Source of the DNA: Bacillota bacterium | GTDB lineage: Bacteria; Bacillota; Tb-RUG-66 | Direction of reading: 5' to 3' | Assembly: GCA_016288255.1 (NCBI GenBank) | Contig: JAEEYS010000004.1 | Span: 1 to 6,224, forward strand | Length of the DNA stretch: 6,224 nucleotides | Made by a program: the position numbers and the translations under genes | Part shown: positions 1-4,780 of the stretch, one piece after another | How the letters are laid out: every line of letters starts with the position of its first letter | How positions within the stretch are numbered: the first letter of the stretch is position 1 | Notes under the pieces: generated by a model | The model's input: only the letters and a program-made list of their open reading frames with translations | What the model was told of the DNA's origin: nothing | The model's database searches: none

Positions 1-172
1 AGCCGAGCGCATGGGCGCCGTAAAAGCGTTCCTCTTTCGGCAAAATCGCTTCCCAAATATCTTGCGGTGCAGAAGTAAAATATTTTTTATCCTGAATCAA
101 TGCGACTCCCGCATAGAGCAGCAAAAACAGCGCCGCCATCAAAAGAACGGACAGCATCAAAGTGATCAACAT
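1..172 (-). CDS. Small membrane protein, N-terminal fragment (runs off left edge)
   Basis: This is the first 57 codons of a protein whose remainder lies outside the window. I do not recognise the family with confidence. Residues 2-26 form one strongly hydrophobic segment rich in Leu, Met and Ala, so it is an N-terminal transmembrane helix or uncleaved signal anchor. A charged stretch follows (DKKYF at 28-32), then SAPQDIWEAILPKEERFYGAHALG, which is broken by charges and looks like a loop before a possible next helix. The start is fixed by GGAAAGG a few bases upstream of ATG; that site begins inside the TGA stop of the methyltransferase upstream, with 9 nt between stop and start. This implies co-transcription and probable translational coupling. 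A function tied to the methyltransferase is plausible from context only. Confidence 0.72.
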   Translation of the reverse strand, partial: MLITLMLSVLLMAALFLLLYAGVALIQDKKYFTSAPQDIWEAILPKEERFYGAHALG

Positions 173-181
173 ATCCTTTCC

Positions 182-865
182 TCACTTCACACAAACAAAT
201 ATACCTTCGGCATTGACAGAAGAGACCTTTACTTTTGGATACATCGTTTGCAGCCGACGCCGCAGGCTCTCTTTTGTCTCAAAAGGCGGTGTAAAAAACC
301 CTTTCGGCACATACATTTTTCGTACAAAAAAGTCGGTTCGCCCAAACTCACCGGCAATATAAAAACATCCGCAAAAAATCCCGCCCGGTTTCAACACACG
401 AAAAGTTTCCTGAAACGCGGCGTTTTTATCGGGAAAAGCATGGAACCCGTTGAGGGACAAGACCAAATCAAACCGATCATCCGCAAAAGGCAGTTCGCCC
501 ACATCTCCTCGGACAAAGGATACGTTTTTTAACTGCATGGCATCTGCCCGTTTCTTTGCGTTTTTCATCATATCGATGGAATAATCAAGGCAGGTCACCT
601 CCGCATCCGGCAAGCTTTGATATAAGGGCATAGTCAAAACGCCGGTCCCTACCGGGACTTCAAGCAGCTTCCCAGAAAATCCGTTCGGTATAGGAAAAAG
701 CGCGTCATCGATCCATTTTGCGGCTCGCTTCTCATTCAACCCCCATATCAGACTATCCATCAGCTTGCCAAGCAGAGTGGACCGAGTGATGATCCCGTCA
801 TATAGGTTGGCAAATCCGCTTCCCAGCGTTTTATAAGATATTCTGATCTCATCATGCCGTGACAT
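182..865 (-). CDS. Class I SAM-dependent methyltransferase (UbiE/Methyltransf_11 type)
   Basis: A 227-residue soluble protein, normal length for a single-domain class I methyltransferase. Visible Rossmann-fold motifs in order: motif I at about 67-75 (LLEVPVGTG, binding SAM; the usual E/D-x-G-x-G-x-G has Pro and Val at 71-72), the acidic residue ending strand 2 at D94 (CLDYS, ribose hydroxyls), motif II around 119-126 (RGDVGELPF, D121 near the adenine), motif III at 132-138 (FDLVLSL), and the post-III element VLKPGG near 158-163. The acceptor substrate cannot be read from sequence; a small molecule, quinone or lipid is possible, and nothing points to a nucleic acid. The start is supported by AAGGAGGAAG (871-880), with GGAGG 8 nt before ATG. 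It is the first gene of a unit with the small membrane protein downstream, expressed from the predicted promoter near 1102 through a leader of about 237 nt that carries a second operator copy. Confidence 0.9.
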   Translation of the reverse strand: MSRHDEIRISYKTLGSGFANLYDGIITRSTLLGKLMDSLIWGLNEKRAAKWIDDALFPIPNGFSGKLLEVPVGTGVLTMPLYQSLPDAEVTCLDYSIDMMKNAKKRADAMQLKNVSFVRGDVGELPFADDRFDLVLSLNGFHAFPDKNAAFQETFRVLKPGGIFCGCFYIAGEFGRTDFFVRKMYVPKGFFTPPFETKESLRRRLQTMYPKVKVSSVNAEGIFVCVK

Positions 866-949
866 AGTAACTTCCTCCTTAAACCACTTTTTGGATAAAT
901 TACACTTTGTTTCTTTAGAGCCCTCTTAGGACAATACATCTATCTGTCG

Positions 950-975
950 TTATCCGCCTATCCGCTGTTATCCGC
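950..975. repeat. Three copies of an 8-bp direct repeat in the leader
   Basis: TTATCCGC occurs at 950-957 and 968-975, with CTATCCGC at 958-965 between them. The first two copies abut and the third follows after 2 bp. On the transcribed minus strand this reads as three GCGGATA(A/G) units. It lies in the 5' leader of the methyltransferase unit, about 85-110 nt upstream of the start codon. It may be a small protein-binding array, an RNA element or chance duplication; its role is unknown. Confidence 0.5.
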
Positions 976-1016
976 TTTAAAATACTGTTTTTCACAGCTT
1001 TTTTACAGAGTCTTAA

Positions 1017-1030
1017 TTAGTCTAGACTAA
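1017..1030. promoter_or_regulatory. Operator copy 2: perfect 14-bp palindrome TTAGTCTAGACTAA
   Basis: A perfect palindrome with the same outer arms and spacing (TTAGT-N4-ACTAA) as the site at 1092-1107. The two centres are 76 bp apart, about seven helical turns, so looping by a dimeric or tetrameric repressor is possible. On the minus strand a TATAGA hexamer sits 2 bp upstream of this copy, the same offset as between -10 and operator at the other copy, but no -35-like element is present. It therefore more likely acts as an auxiliary or roadblock site than as a second promoter. The cognate regulator is not in the window. Confidence 0.6.
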
Positions 1031-1091
1031 CCTCTATATAAAAAAATTACTGTTCCCTTTTTTTGCCTATCTCCCACTCTTTTTCTTTTTG

Positions 1092-1107
1092 GTTAGTCAC
1101 CACTAAC
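1092..1107. promoter_or_regulatory. Operator copy 1 on the start site: GTTAGT-CACC-ACTAAC
   Basis: An inverted repeat with 6-bp arms and a 4-bp spacer. It begins 1-2 bp downstream of the predicted -10 box of the minus-strand promoter and covers roughly -5 to +10, where a bound protein would block RNA polymerase. The inner 14 bp match the architecture of the palindrome at 1017-1030. The arms recall sites of several dimeric repressors (for example DtxR-like sites containing TTAG/CTAA), but I cannot assign a family from the site alone. Confidence 0.65.
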
Positions 1108-1108
1108 A

Positions 1109-1137
1109 ATAATAACACAAATTTTTTGAAAATTCAA
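1109..1137 (-). promoter_or_regulatory. Sigma-A type promoter of the methyltransferase unit
   Basis: Read on the minus strand, TTGAAT (1132-1137) and TATTAT (1109-1114) are separated by exactly 17 bp, and TGT precedes the -10, giving an extended -10. The predicted start is near 1102. There is no minus-strand gene between here and the methyltransferase at 865, so this is its most likely promoter. The inverted repeat directly over the start site indicates repression. Confidence 0.65.
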
Positions 1138-1281
1138 TAGATTCTCCCAAACTTTGACAGCCCCTTTGGAAAATCATGTTTTACGCAGATGCGAATTTTC
1201 CAAAACGCACGATCAATTATCTCTTTCCCATACCAAAGGCATAAGCGTTTATCAAATATTTCAAAGAATCAGACAAGTCCT

Positions 1282-1319
1282 AAACAAAAAGTCCCACAGA
1301 CTTTTTAAATCTGTGGGAC
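1282..1319 (-). terminator. Intrinsic terminator of the ferredoxin-like gene
   Basis: Perfect 10-bp stem: GTCCCACAGA (1291-1300) pairs with TCTGTGGGAC (1310-1319) across a 9-nt AT-rich loop. On the minus strand the stem is followed at once by TTTTTGTTT (1282-1290), a proper U-tract. The plus-strand side has no T-run, so it acts for leftward transcription. It lies 146 nt beyond the stop codon at 1465, which leaves a fairly long 3' untranslated region, and it insulates the methyltransferase promoter. Confidence 0.85.
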
Positions 1320-1377
1320 AATTGCCGTTTCTTTTGGTCGACCAATCCCATCGGCTGTTTTGTTTGTCATGGTCCTG

Positions 1378-1420
1378 ATAAAATCGTCTTCTCGGCAGTT
1401 CGTTCTGCCTTTGATTTTAT
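1378..1420. repeat. Imperfect nested hairpin in the 3' untranslated region
   Basis: The outer arms ATAAAATC (1378-1385) and GATTTTAT (1413-1420) are perfectly complementary. Inside them GGCAG (1394-1398) and CTGCC (1405-1409) form a second stem with a 6-nt loop. The flanks between the stems are unequal (8 and 3 nt). It is not followed by a T-run on the minus strand, so it is not an obvious terminator; it could stabilise the 3' end of the ferredoxin-like mRNA or be incidental. Confidence 0.4.
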
Positions 1421-1464
1421 AAAAATTTCCTTTGATTTGCTTTTTGCCTTCCCTTTTCCTTATT

Positions 1465-2184
1465 CTAAAAATTTTCCGTTTTGATCTCTTTTCCGTCCAA
1501 AGAAATCGTCACAACCTGAAGAGGAATTCTTTTTCCCGCTTTTTCCAGTCCTCTTTTTACCGCGTTTACCATCCCATTGCAGCAGGGCACGATCATTTTG
1601 ACCACGGTAATGTCTTTGATCTCATTTTCCGCAAAGATGGCGGCTAATTTCTCGCTATAATCCCCTTCATCCAATTTGGTGCACCCGATCAAAAGCGTTT
1701 TTCCCTGTAAAAACCGCCCATGAAAATTCCCATACGCATAGGCGGTGCAGTCTGCCGCGATCAAAAGACTGGCGTCTTGGAACAAAGGCGTTTTTATAGG
1801 CAAAAGCTTGATCTGGATCGGCCATCCGCTCAATGCAGACGGAACATCCATACCGGTTTTTCCCTCTTTTTGCAAAACGTCTTCTTTTAACTTCCTTACC
1901 TGACTTCCCGGGCAAACAAAGGGTCTTTCCTTTGCCGCTTCTTTTGCTTTTTCTTTTGCCTGATTCACCGCTTCTTCATCATAAGGAAGCGCTTCTCTTT
2001 CTTCAAAAGAAATAGCTCCCATGGGACAGGCAGGCAAACAATCTCCAAACCCGTCGCAATAATCTTCCCGCATCAGTTTCGCTTTTCCGTTTACGATCGC
2101 AATGGCGCCTTCATGGCAAGCTTCTGCGCAAAGGCCGCAGCCGCTGCATTTTTCTTCGTCTATCGTAATGATTTTTCTTAACAT
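1465..2184 (-). CDS. 4Fe-4S ferredoxin-like protein with C-terminal cysteine domain
   Basis: A 239-residue cytoplasmic iron-sulfur protein, probably an electron carrier or redox partner. Residues 1-60 are a bacterial two-cluster ferredoxin domain. The first motif is canonical, C13-x2-C16-x2-C19-x3-C23. The second is C43-x5-C49-x3-C53-P, where the expected Cys at 46 is Phe (CDGFGDC), so the second cluster has an altered ligand set or is [3Fe-4S]. A charged Ala/Lys/Glu linker (about 68-87) leads to C91 and then a C-terminal domain of about 120 residues with C146 (AADCTAYAYG), C168 (IGCTKLD) and C201-C202 (VPCCNGM). I recall this arrangement as a family widespread in strict anaerobes, often labelled only 4Fe-4S binding protein and sometimes found near hybrid cluster protein genes. 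Start choice: ATG at 2184 has AGAGGAAG 6 nt upstream. An in-frame ATG at 2253 would add 23 Lys-rich residues but overlaps the promoter -10, so it is rejected. Divergent from a CRP/FNR regulator. Confidence 0.88.
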   Translation of the reverse strand: MLRKIITIDEEKCSGCGLCAEACHEGAIAIVNGKAKLMREDYCDGFGDCLPACPMGAISFEEREALPYDEEAVNQAKEKAKEAAKERPFVCPGSQVRKLKEDVLQKEGKTGMDVPSALSGWPIQIKLLPIKTPLFQDASLLIAADCTAYAYGNFHGRFLQGKTLLIGCTKLDEGDYSEKLAAIFAENEIKDITVVKMIVPCCNGMVNAVKRGLEKAGKRIPLQVVTISLDGKEIKTENF

Positions 2185-2190
2185 TTGTAA

Positions 2191-2198
2191 CTTCCTCT
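2191..2198 (-). promoter_or_regulatory. Ribosome binding site that fixes the ferredoxin-like start
   Basis: AGAGGAAG on the minus strand lies 6 nt upstream of the ATG at 2184. The alternative upstream ATG at 2253 has no such site and falls inside the sequence TATAATG, overlapping the predicted -10 box, so it would not be present in the transcript. GAGGAAGTTAC is shared with the methyltransferase ribosome binding site, showing the local style. Confidence 0.8.
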
Positions 2199-2235
2199 CT
2201 TTCGAAGTGCTGTTCCTTCTTTTGATTTTCTTTTC

Positions 2236-2264
2236 TTGCTTTCCTACTTTCATTATAATATACT
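2236..2264 (+). promoter_or_regulatory. Promoter of the CRP/FNR regulator gene
   Basis: TTGCTT (2236-2241) and TATACT (2259-2264) are separated by 17 bp, which predicts a start near 2271 and a leader of about 41 nt. An alternative -10, TATAAT at 2254-2259, lacks a good -35. The -10 region directly abuts that of the divergent ferredoxin promoter, so polymerase probably cannot occupy both at once. Confidence 0.5.
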
Positions 2265-2280
2265 AAGAAAAAAATAACGT
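2252..2280 (-). promoter_or_regulatory. Promoter of the ferredoxin-like gene, weak -35
   Basis: A consensus TATAAT on the minus strand (2252-2257) predicts a start near 2245 and a 60-nt leader. The hexamer at 17-bp spacing (2275-2280) is ACGTTA, a poor -35 match, as expected of an activator-dependent promoter. The palindrome at 2279-2292 overlaps the upstream end of this -35 and is centred about 40.5 bp before the start, the usual place for a class II CRP/FNR activator. Confidence 0.55.
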
Positions 2281-2292
2281 TGCATTTGCAAC
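2279..2292. promoter_or_regulatory. Palindrome GTTGCA-TT-TGCAAC, candidate CRP/FNR-family binding site
   Basis: Perfect 6-bp arms with a 2-bp spacer give a 14-bp site, the same overall size as FNR and PrfA boxes, though the bases differ from both (TTGAT-N4-ATCAA; TTAACA-N2-TGTTAA). It lies between the divergent regulator and ferredoxin-like genes, about -40 from the ferredoxin start and about +9 to +22 from the regulator's predicted start. This fits activation of one gene and repression of the other by the adjacent regulator. Confidence 0.6.
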
Positions 2293-2311
2293 AAAAAGGA
2301 AGTTTTCTATT

Positions 2312-2989
2312 ATGGAAAATCTAAATCGATACGCTCCCGTGCTCGAAAAATCGCCACTTTTTTCCGGCGTTTCCAGACAAGATCTTTTTTCTATACTGGG
2401 CTGTTTAGATCCCGTTTTGAAGAAATATCCCAAAAACAACTATATCCTCCTTTTGGGAGAATCCATCTCTCACATCGGCATTGTCTTAAAGGGCACCGTT
2501 CAGCTTTTCAAAGAAAGCCAAGAAGGGAATAAAAACATTTTGCTGACCCTGCATCCCGGCGAACTCTTTTTGGAAGCGCAGGTCTGCGCAGGATTAGAGC
2601 AAAGCGGCGTCACCATCTATGCCAAAACAGACGCGGCCGTACTTTGGATCGATTTTCATCACATTATGAAAAACTGCTCCAGTCTTTGCGGTTTTCATAC
2701 CAAAGTCATCGAAAATATGGTGGGGACCATCGCCAGAAAAAATCTGGAATTGAATCAAAAATTAGAGATCTTATCCCAAAACACCATACGGGAAAAACTT
2801 TTGACCTATCTATCCAAAGAGCAAGAAAAACAAAAGACAAATCCCTTTACCATTCCTTATAACAGAAATGAACTGGCCGAATATTTATCGGTCAACCGCA
2901 GCGCGTTGTCCCGAGAACTGTCTGCTTTACAAAAAGAGGGCCTTCTCACCTATCATAAGGATCAATTTCAACTATATTTTCTTCCTTAA
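2312..2989 (+). CDS. CRP/FNR-family transcriptional regulator
   Basis: A 225-residue cytoplasmic DNA-binding regulator of normal family length. Residues about 15-120 form the cyclic-nucleotide-binding-like beta barrel (SPLFSGVS at the N-cap, IGIVLKGTVQLF, LTLHPGELFLEA). Residues 129-160 form the long dimerisation helix, and 180-222 the winged helix-turn-helix (NRNELAEYLSVNRSALSREL, recognition helix about 195-206, then wing). The Arg and Ser/Thr residues that hold cAMP in CRP are not evident after GEL, so cAMP is unlikely. There is no N-terminal FNR-type cysteine cluster; cysteines are at 31, 92, 122 and 126. The signal may therefore be heme, another small molecule or thiol redox, as in other clostridial members, but this is not decided by sequence. 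AAGGAAG lies 9 nt before ATG. It is divergent from the ferredoxin-like gene, its probable target, with a shared palindrome between them. HcpR-like function is a reasonable but unproven guess. Confidence 0.9.
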   Translation: MENLNRYAPVLEKSPLFSGVSRQDLFSILGCLDPVLKKYPKNNYILLLGESISHIGIVLKGTVQLFKESQEGNKNILLTLHPGELFLEAQVCAGLEQSGVTIYAKTDAAVLWIDFHHIMKNCSSLCGFHTKVIENMVGTIARKNLELNQKLEILSQNTIREKLLTYLSKEQEKQKTNPFTIPYNRNELAEYLSVNRSALSRELSALQKEGLLTYHKDQFQLYFLP

Positions 2990-2994
2990 AACAA

Positions 2995-3020
2995 AAAATC
3001 GTCGGTCTCCCGACGATTTT
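2995..3020. terminator. Bidirectional intrinsic terminator
   Basis: AAAATCGTCGG (2995-3005) pairs perfectly with CCGACGATTTT (3010-3020) around the 4-nt loop TCTC. Each strand carries a T-run on the distal side: TTTTATTCC on plus, TTTTTTGTTTT on minus. It sits between the convergent regulator and transaldolase genes, 6-7 nt from each stop, and serves both. Confidence 0.9.
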
Positions 3021-3026
3021 ATTCCT

Positions 3027-3677
3027 TTACAGACTGAACCGGCTGTTCCAGTCCGCTAAAAACTGTCCTATCCCTTTCTCCGTCAAAGGATGAGAGATCA
3101 TTTTCTCCAAAACGGCAAAAGGAATGGTCACGATATGGCTTCCCGCCTTCAAAACCCGCAGCACATCCAAAGGCGTTCGAATACTGGCGGCAATGATTTC
3201 CGTCTGCACACCGTGTTTTCTAAAGATCGTCACCGTATCCTCGATCAGCGTCTCTGTCCCGTCCTGCCCTACATCATTCAACCGCCCGATAAAAGGGCTG
3301 ACATAATTGGCGCCGGCTTTTGCCGCCAAAACGCATTGCAAAGGGGAAAAGATCAAAGTCGCATTGGTCTTGATCCCTTCTTTGGACAACACTTTGATGG
3401 CTTCCATCCCTTCCCATGTAGTCGGGATCTTGATCACCAAATTTTCCGCCCACTTATTCATTTCCTGCGCTTCGATCACCATATCCTCTTTGGTCTGACC
3501 GATCCCTTCCACGCTGACAGGCCCTTTCACGATCTCCGCGATCCGTTGGATCGTTTCTTTCACGTCTTTTCCTTCTTTTGCCATCAACGTAGGATTTGTG
3601 GTCACGCCGTCGATCACGCCCCAGGAAACCGCTTTTTTGATCTCATCGATATTTGCTGTGTCCAAAAAGAATTTCAT
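3027..3677 (-). CDS. tal: Transaldolase, small FSA/TalC subfamily (often labelled fructose-6-phosphate aldolase)
   Basis: A 216-residue single-domain (beta/alpha)8 aldolase matching the usual length of the FSA/TalC family, a cytoplasmic enzyme that moves a dihydroxyacetone unit between sugar phosphates in the non-oxidative pentose phosphate pathway. Seen residues: D6 (FFLDTANI), T27-N28 (VTTNPTL), Schiff-base lysine K83 (VIKIPTT), the TNATL strand at 104-108, SPF at 127-129, and S165 and R167 (AASIRTP) at the phosphate site. Two positions distinguish the activities: E57 aligns with Gln59 of E. coli FsaA, and F129 with its Tyr131. Glu and Phe are the transaldolase states (as in TalB), so transaldolase is favoured over true fructose-6-phosphate aldolase. 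AAGGAGG is 6 nt before ATG. It lies 56 nt downstream of the lipid kinase gene with no terminator between, so it is probably the second gene of that operon. Confidence 0.93.
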   Translation of the reverse strand: MKFFLDTANIDEIKKAVSWGVIDGVTTNPTLMAKEGKDVKETIQRIAEIVKGPVSVEGIGQTKEDMVIEAQEMNKWAENLVIKIPTTWEGMEAIKVLSKEGIKTNATLIFSPLQCVLAAKAGANYVSPFIGRLNDVGQDGTETLIEDTVTIFRKHGVQTEIIAASIRTPLDVLRVLKAGSHIVTIPFAVLEKMISHPLTEKGIGQFLADWNSRFSL

Positions 3678-3733
3678 CCAATTCCTCCTTCCTTTTACCT
3701 TATGAGGATGTTCTAAAAATATTCCAAATAACG

Positions 3734-4645
3734 CTACGCAATGATCCGTATCGCTTTTTCCAACAGTTCAAAAGTGGCGTTGACTTTTCCCGTCACTTCG
3801 CCGTCTGTCTCGATCACTTCCGGCAAAGCACACTCTATCACCACTTTTTTCCCGCGATGCAATTCCACTCTCGGATGGCCCATGTGTTTTCCGTCATAAG
3901 CTTTGAACAGCAGTTTCAATATATCTATTTTATGCATTCCTTTTTCATACAATACCTCAAAAAATCCATCGTTCAATTTTCCCAAAGGATTGATCATGAT
4001 ACTGCCGCCGAAATATCTGCCGTTCCCCACCAAAATCAGACTGCTCTTTCCTTCATACACCATTTCCCCATCCACCGTGATCCGAAAGGATTTTCCTTTA
4101 TGCGTCACAATAGATTCTAAAGCCGCTTTTAAAAAAGTGGACTTGCCGCCTTTTGATTTATCCCGCTGATTCACTTTTTCGCAGGTCACAGCGCCCAATC
4201 CCACATCTGCGCTGTTTAAAAAATAGGTCACTTTTCCTTCCCTATCCGTCATTTTGCCGCAATCGGCCAAAAAGTCCCCTTCTTCATACAGTTTTTTTAC
4301 AAAACTTTCATAACTGTCGCTGACATCCAAAGAGCGAACAAAATCAGAGCCGGTCCCTTTGGGCAAGATCGCGATCCTCGCGTCGGGATTGATCTTTTCT
4401 TCGTTCCAATAAAACCCATTTAAAACCTCATGGATCGTTCCATCCCCGCCTACTGCCACCAGCGTATCATATCCTTCCCATAACGCTTTTCTGGCCAATT
4501 CCGTCAAATGCCCCCGGTATTGACTTAGCTCCACATCACCTTTTAATCCCGCTTCCTGCAGCCTAACATGGATCTCAGGCCATTCCAGTCTTGTATTTCC
4601 GTTTTGCGACACAGGATTGACCAATATTTTTACTTTCCGTTCCAT
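3734..4645 (-). CDS. Diacylglycerol kinase-family lipid kinase (DgkB/YegS type)
   Basis: A 303-residue protein of normal length for this family, which uses ATP to phosphorylate diacylglycerol or related lipids at the cytoplasmic membrane face. In Gram-positives it recycles diacylglycerol released by lipoteichoic acid synthesis. The N-terminal DAGK catalytic domain has ILVNP at 7-11, the nucleotide-binding VGGDGTIHEVLNG at 65-77, and PKGTGSDF at 95-102. The C-terminal beta-sandwich carries GNGRYFGGS at 207-215, the conserved DG at 226-227, and ETDGE at 279-283, whose D281 and E283 correspond to the catalytic pair of DgkB. All key residues are present, so it should be active; lipid specificity (diacylglycerol, undecaprenol or sphingoid-like) is not decided. 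No transmembrane segment. AGGAG lies about 11 nt before ATG, slightly long. It is the first gene after its own promoter near 4700, and the transaldolase follows. Confidence 0.9.
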   Translation of the reverse strand: MERKVKILVNPVSQNGNTRLEWPEIHVRLQEAGLKGDVELSQYRGHLTELARKALWEGYDTLVAVGGDGTIHEVLNGFYWNEEKINPDARIAILPKGTGSDFVRSLDVSDSYESFVKKLYEEGDFLADCGKMTDREGKVTYFLNSADVGLGAVTCEKVNQRDKSKGGKSTFLKAALESIVTHKGKSFRITVDGEMVYEGKSSLILVGNGRYFGGSIMINPLGKLNDGFFEVLYEKGMHKIDILKLLFKAYDGKHMGHPRVELHRGKKVVIECALPEVIETDGEVTGKVNATFELLEKAIRIIA

Positions 4646-4706
4646 TTTCTATGTATCTCCTCTATAAGTCATCTTGAAACCGTTTTCCCTTTTTCTTCCT
4701 GCTCTC

Positions 4707-4736
4707 ATTATAACAGTTTTTTGCCCTATAGCACAA
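4707..4736 (-). promoter_or_regulatory. Promoter of the lipid kinase-transaldolase operon
   Basis: On the minus strand TTGTGC (4731-4736) and a consensus TATAAT (4707-4712) are 18 bp apart, and TGT before the -10 makes it extended. The predicted start is near 4700, giving a 55-nt leader. It lies just past the terminator of the UPF0182 gene, so the two downstream genes are transcribed independently of it. Confidence 0.6.
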
Positions 4737-4770
4737 AAAGAAGGGAATCTTTTTCATTTCCCTTCTTTTT
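4735..4770 (-). terminator. Intrinsic terminator of the UPF0182 gene
   Basis: AAAAAGAAGGGAA (4735-4747) pairs with TTCCCTTCTTTTT (4758-4770) across a 10-nt loop. Read on the minus strand the stem ends in TTTTT, giving a U-tract, 11 nt past the stop codon at 4781. The downstream T-run overlaps the -35 of the next promoter. Confidence 0.85.
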
Positions 4771-4780
4771 TTCTTTCTAT

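Larger units (their letters stand above)
866..1464. other. Gene-free interval of 599 bp: leader, promoter, operators and terminator
   Basis: No credible coding region is seen on either strand. From left to right it holds the leader of the methyltransferase unit (866-1102) with a triple short repeat and one inverted-repeat operator, the promoter and start-site operator (1092-1137), a stretch of about 145 bp (1138-1281) with no assigned role, the intrinsic terminator of the ferredoxin-like gene (1282-1319), and its 3' untranslated region (1320-1464), which includes an imperfect hairpin. Open frames here are short, lack ribosome binding sites and have no recognisable protein features. Confidence 0.8.

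Noticed and set aside
11..532. Long plus-strand open frame of 173 codons opposite the methyltransferase
   Set aside because: It lies antisense to a clear methyltransferase, has no ribosome binding site, and its translation is a low-complexity Gln/Lys/Arg-rich string with no domain.
1031..1040. Possible second promoter at TATATA/TATAGA next to the 1017-1030 palindrome
   Set aside because: The -10-like hexamer and its offset to the operator are suggestive, but the position 17 bp upstream reads AAAAGG on the minus strand, with no -35 or extended -10.
1305..1370. Minus-strand 21-codon frame downstream of the ferredoxin-like gene
   Set aside because: No ribosome binding site, and the stop codon falls inside the loop of the terminator hairpin; it is most likely 3' untranslated sequence.
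1154..1378. Plus-strand 74-codon frame in the gene-free interval
   Set aside because: It runs through the perfect terminator hairpin, lacks a ribosome binding site and promoter, and shows no protein-like features.
1378..1420. Hairpin considered as a terminator or riboswitch
   Set aside because: No T-run follows on the minus strand and no known riboswitch core was recognised; it was kept only as an inverted repeat.
3090..3716. Plus-strand open frame of 208 codons opposite the transaldolase
   Set aside because: The opposite strand encodes a full-length transaldolase with all catalytic residues; this His/Phe/Arg-rich translation is a shadow.
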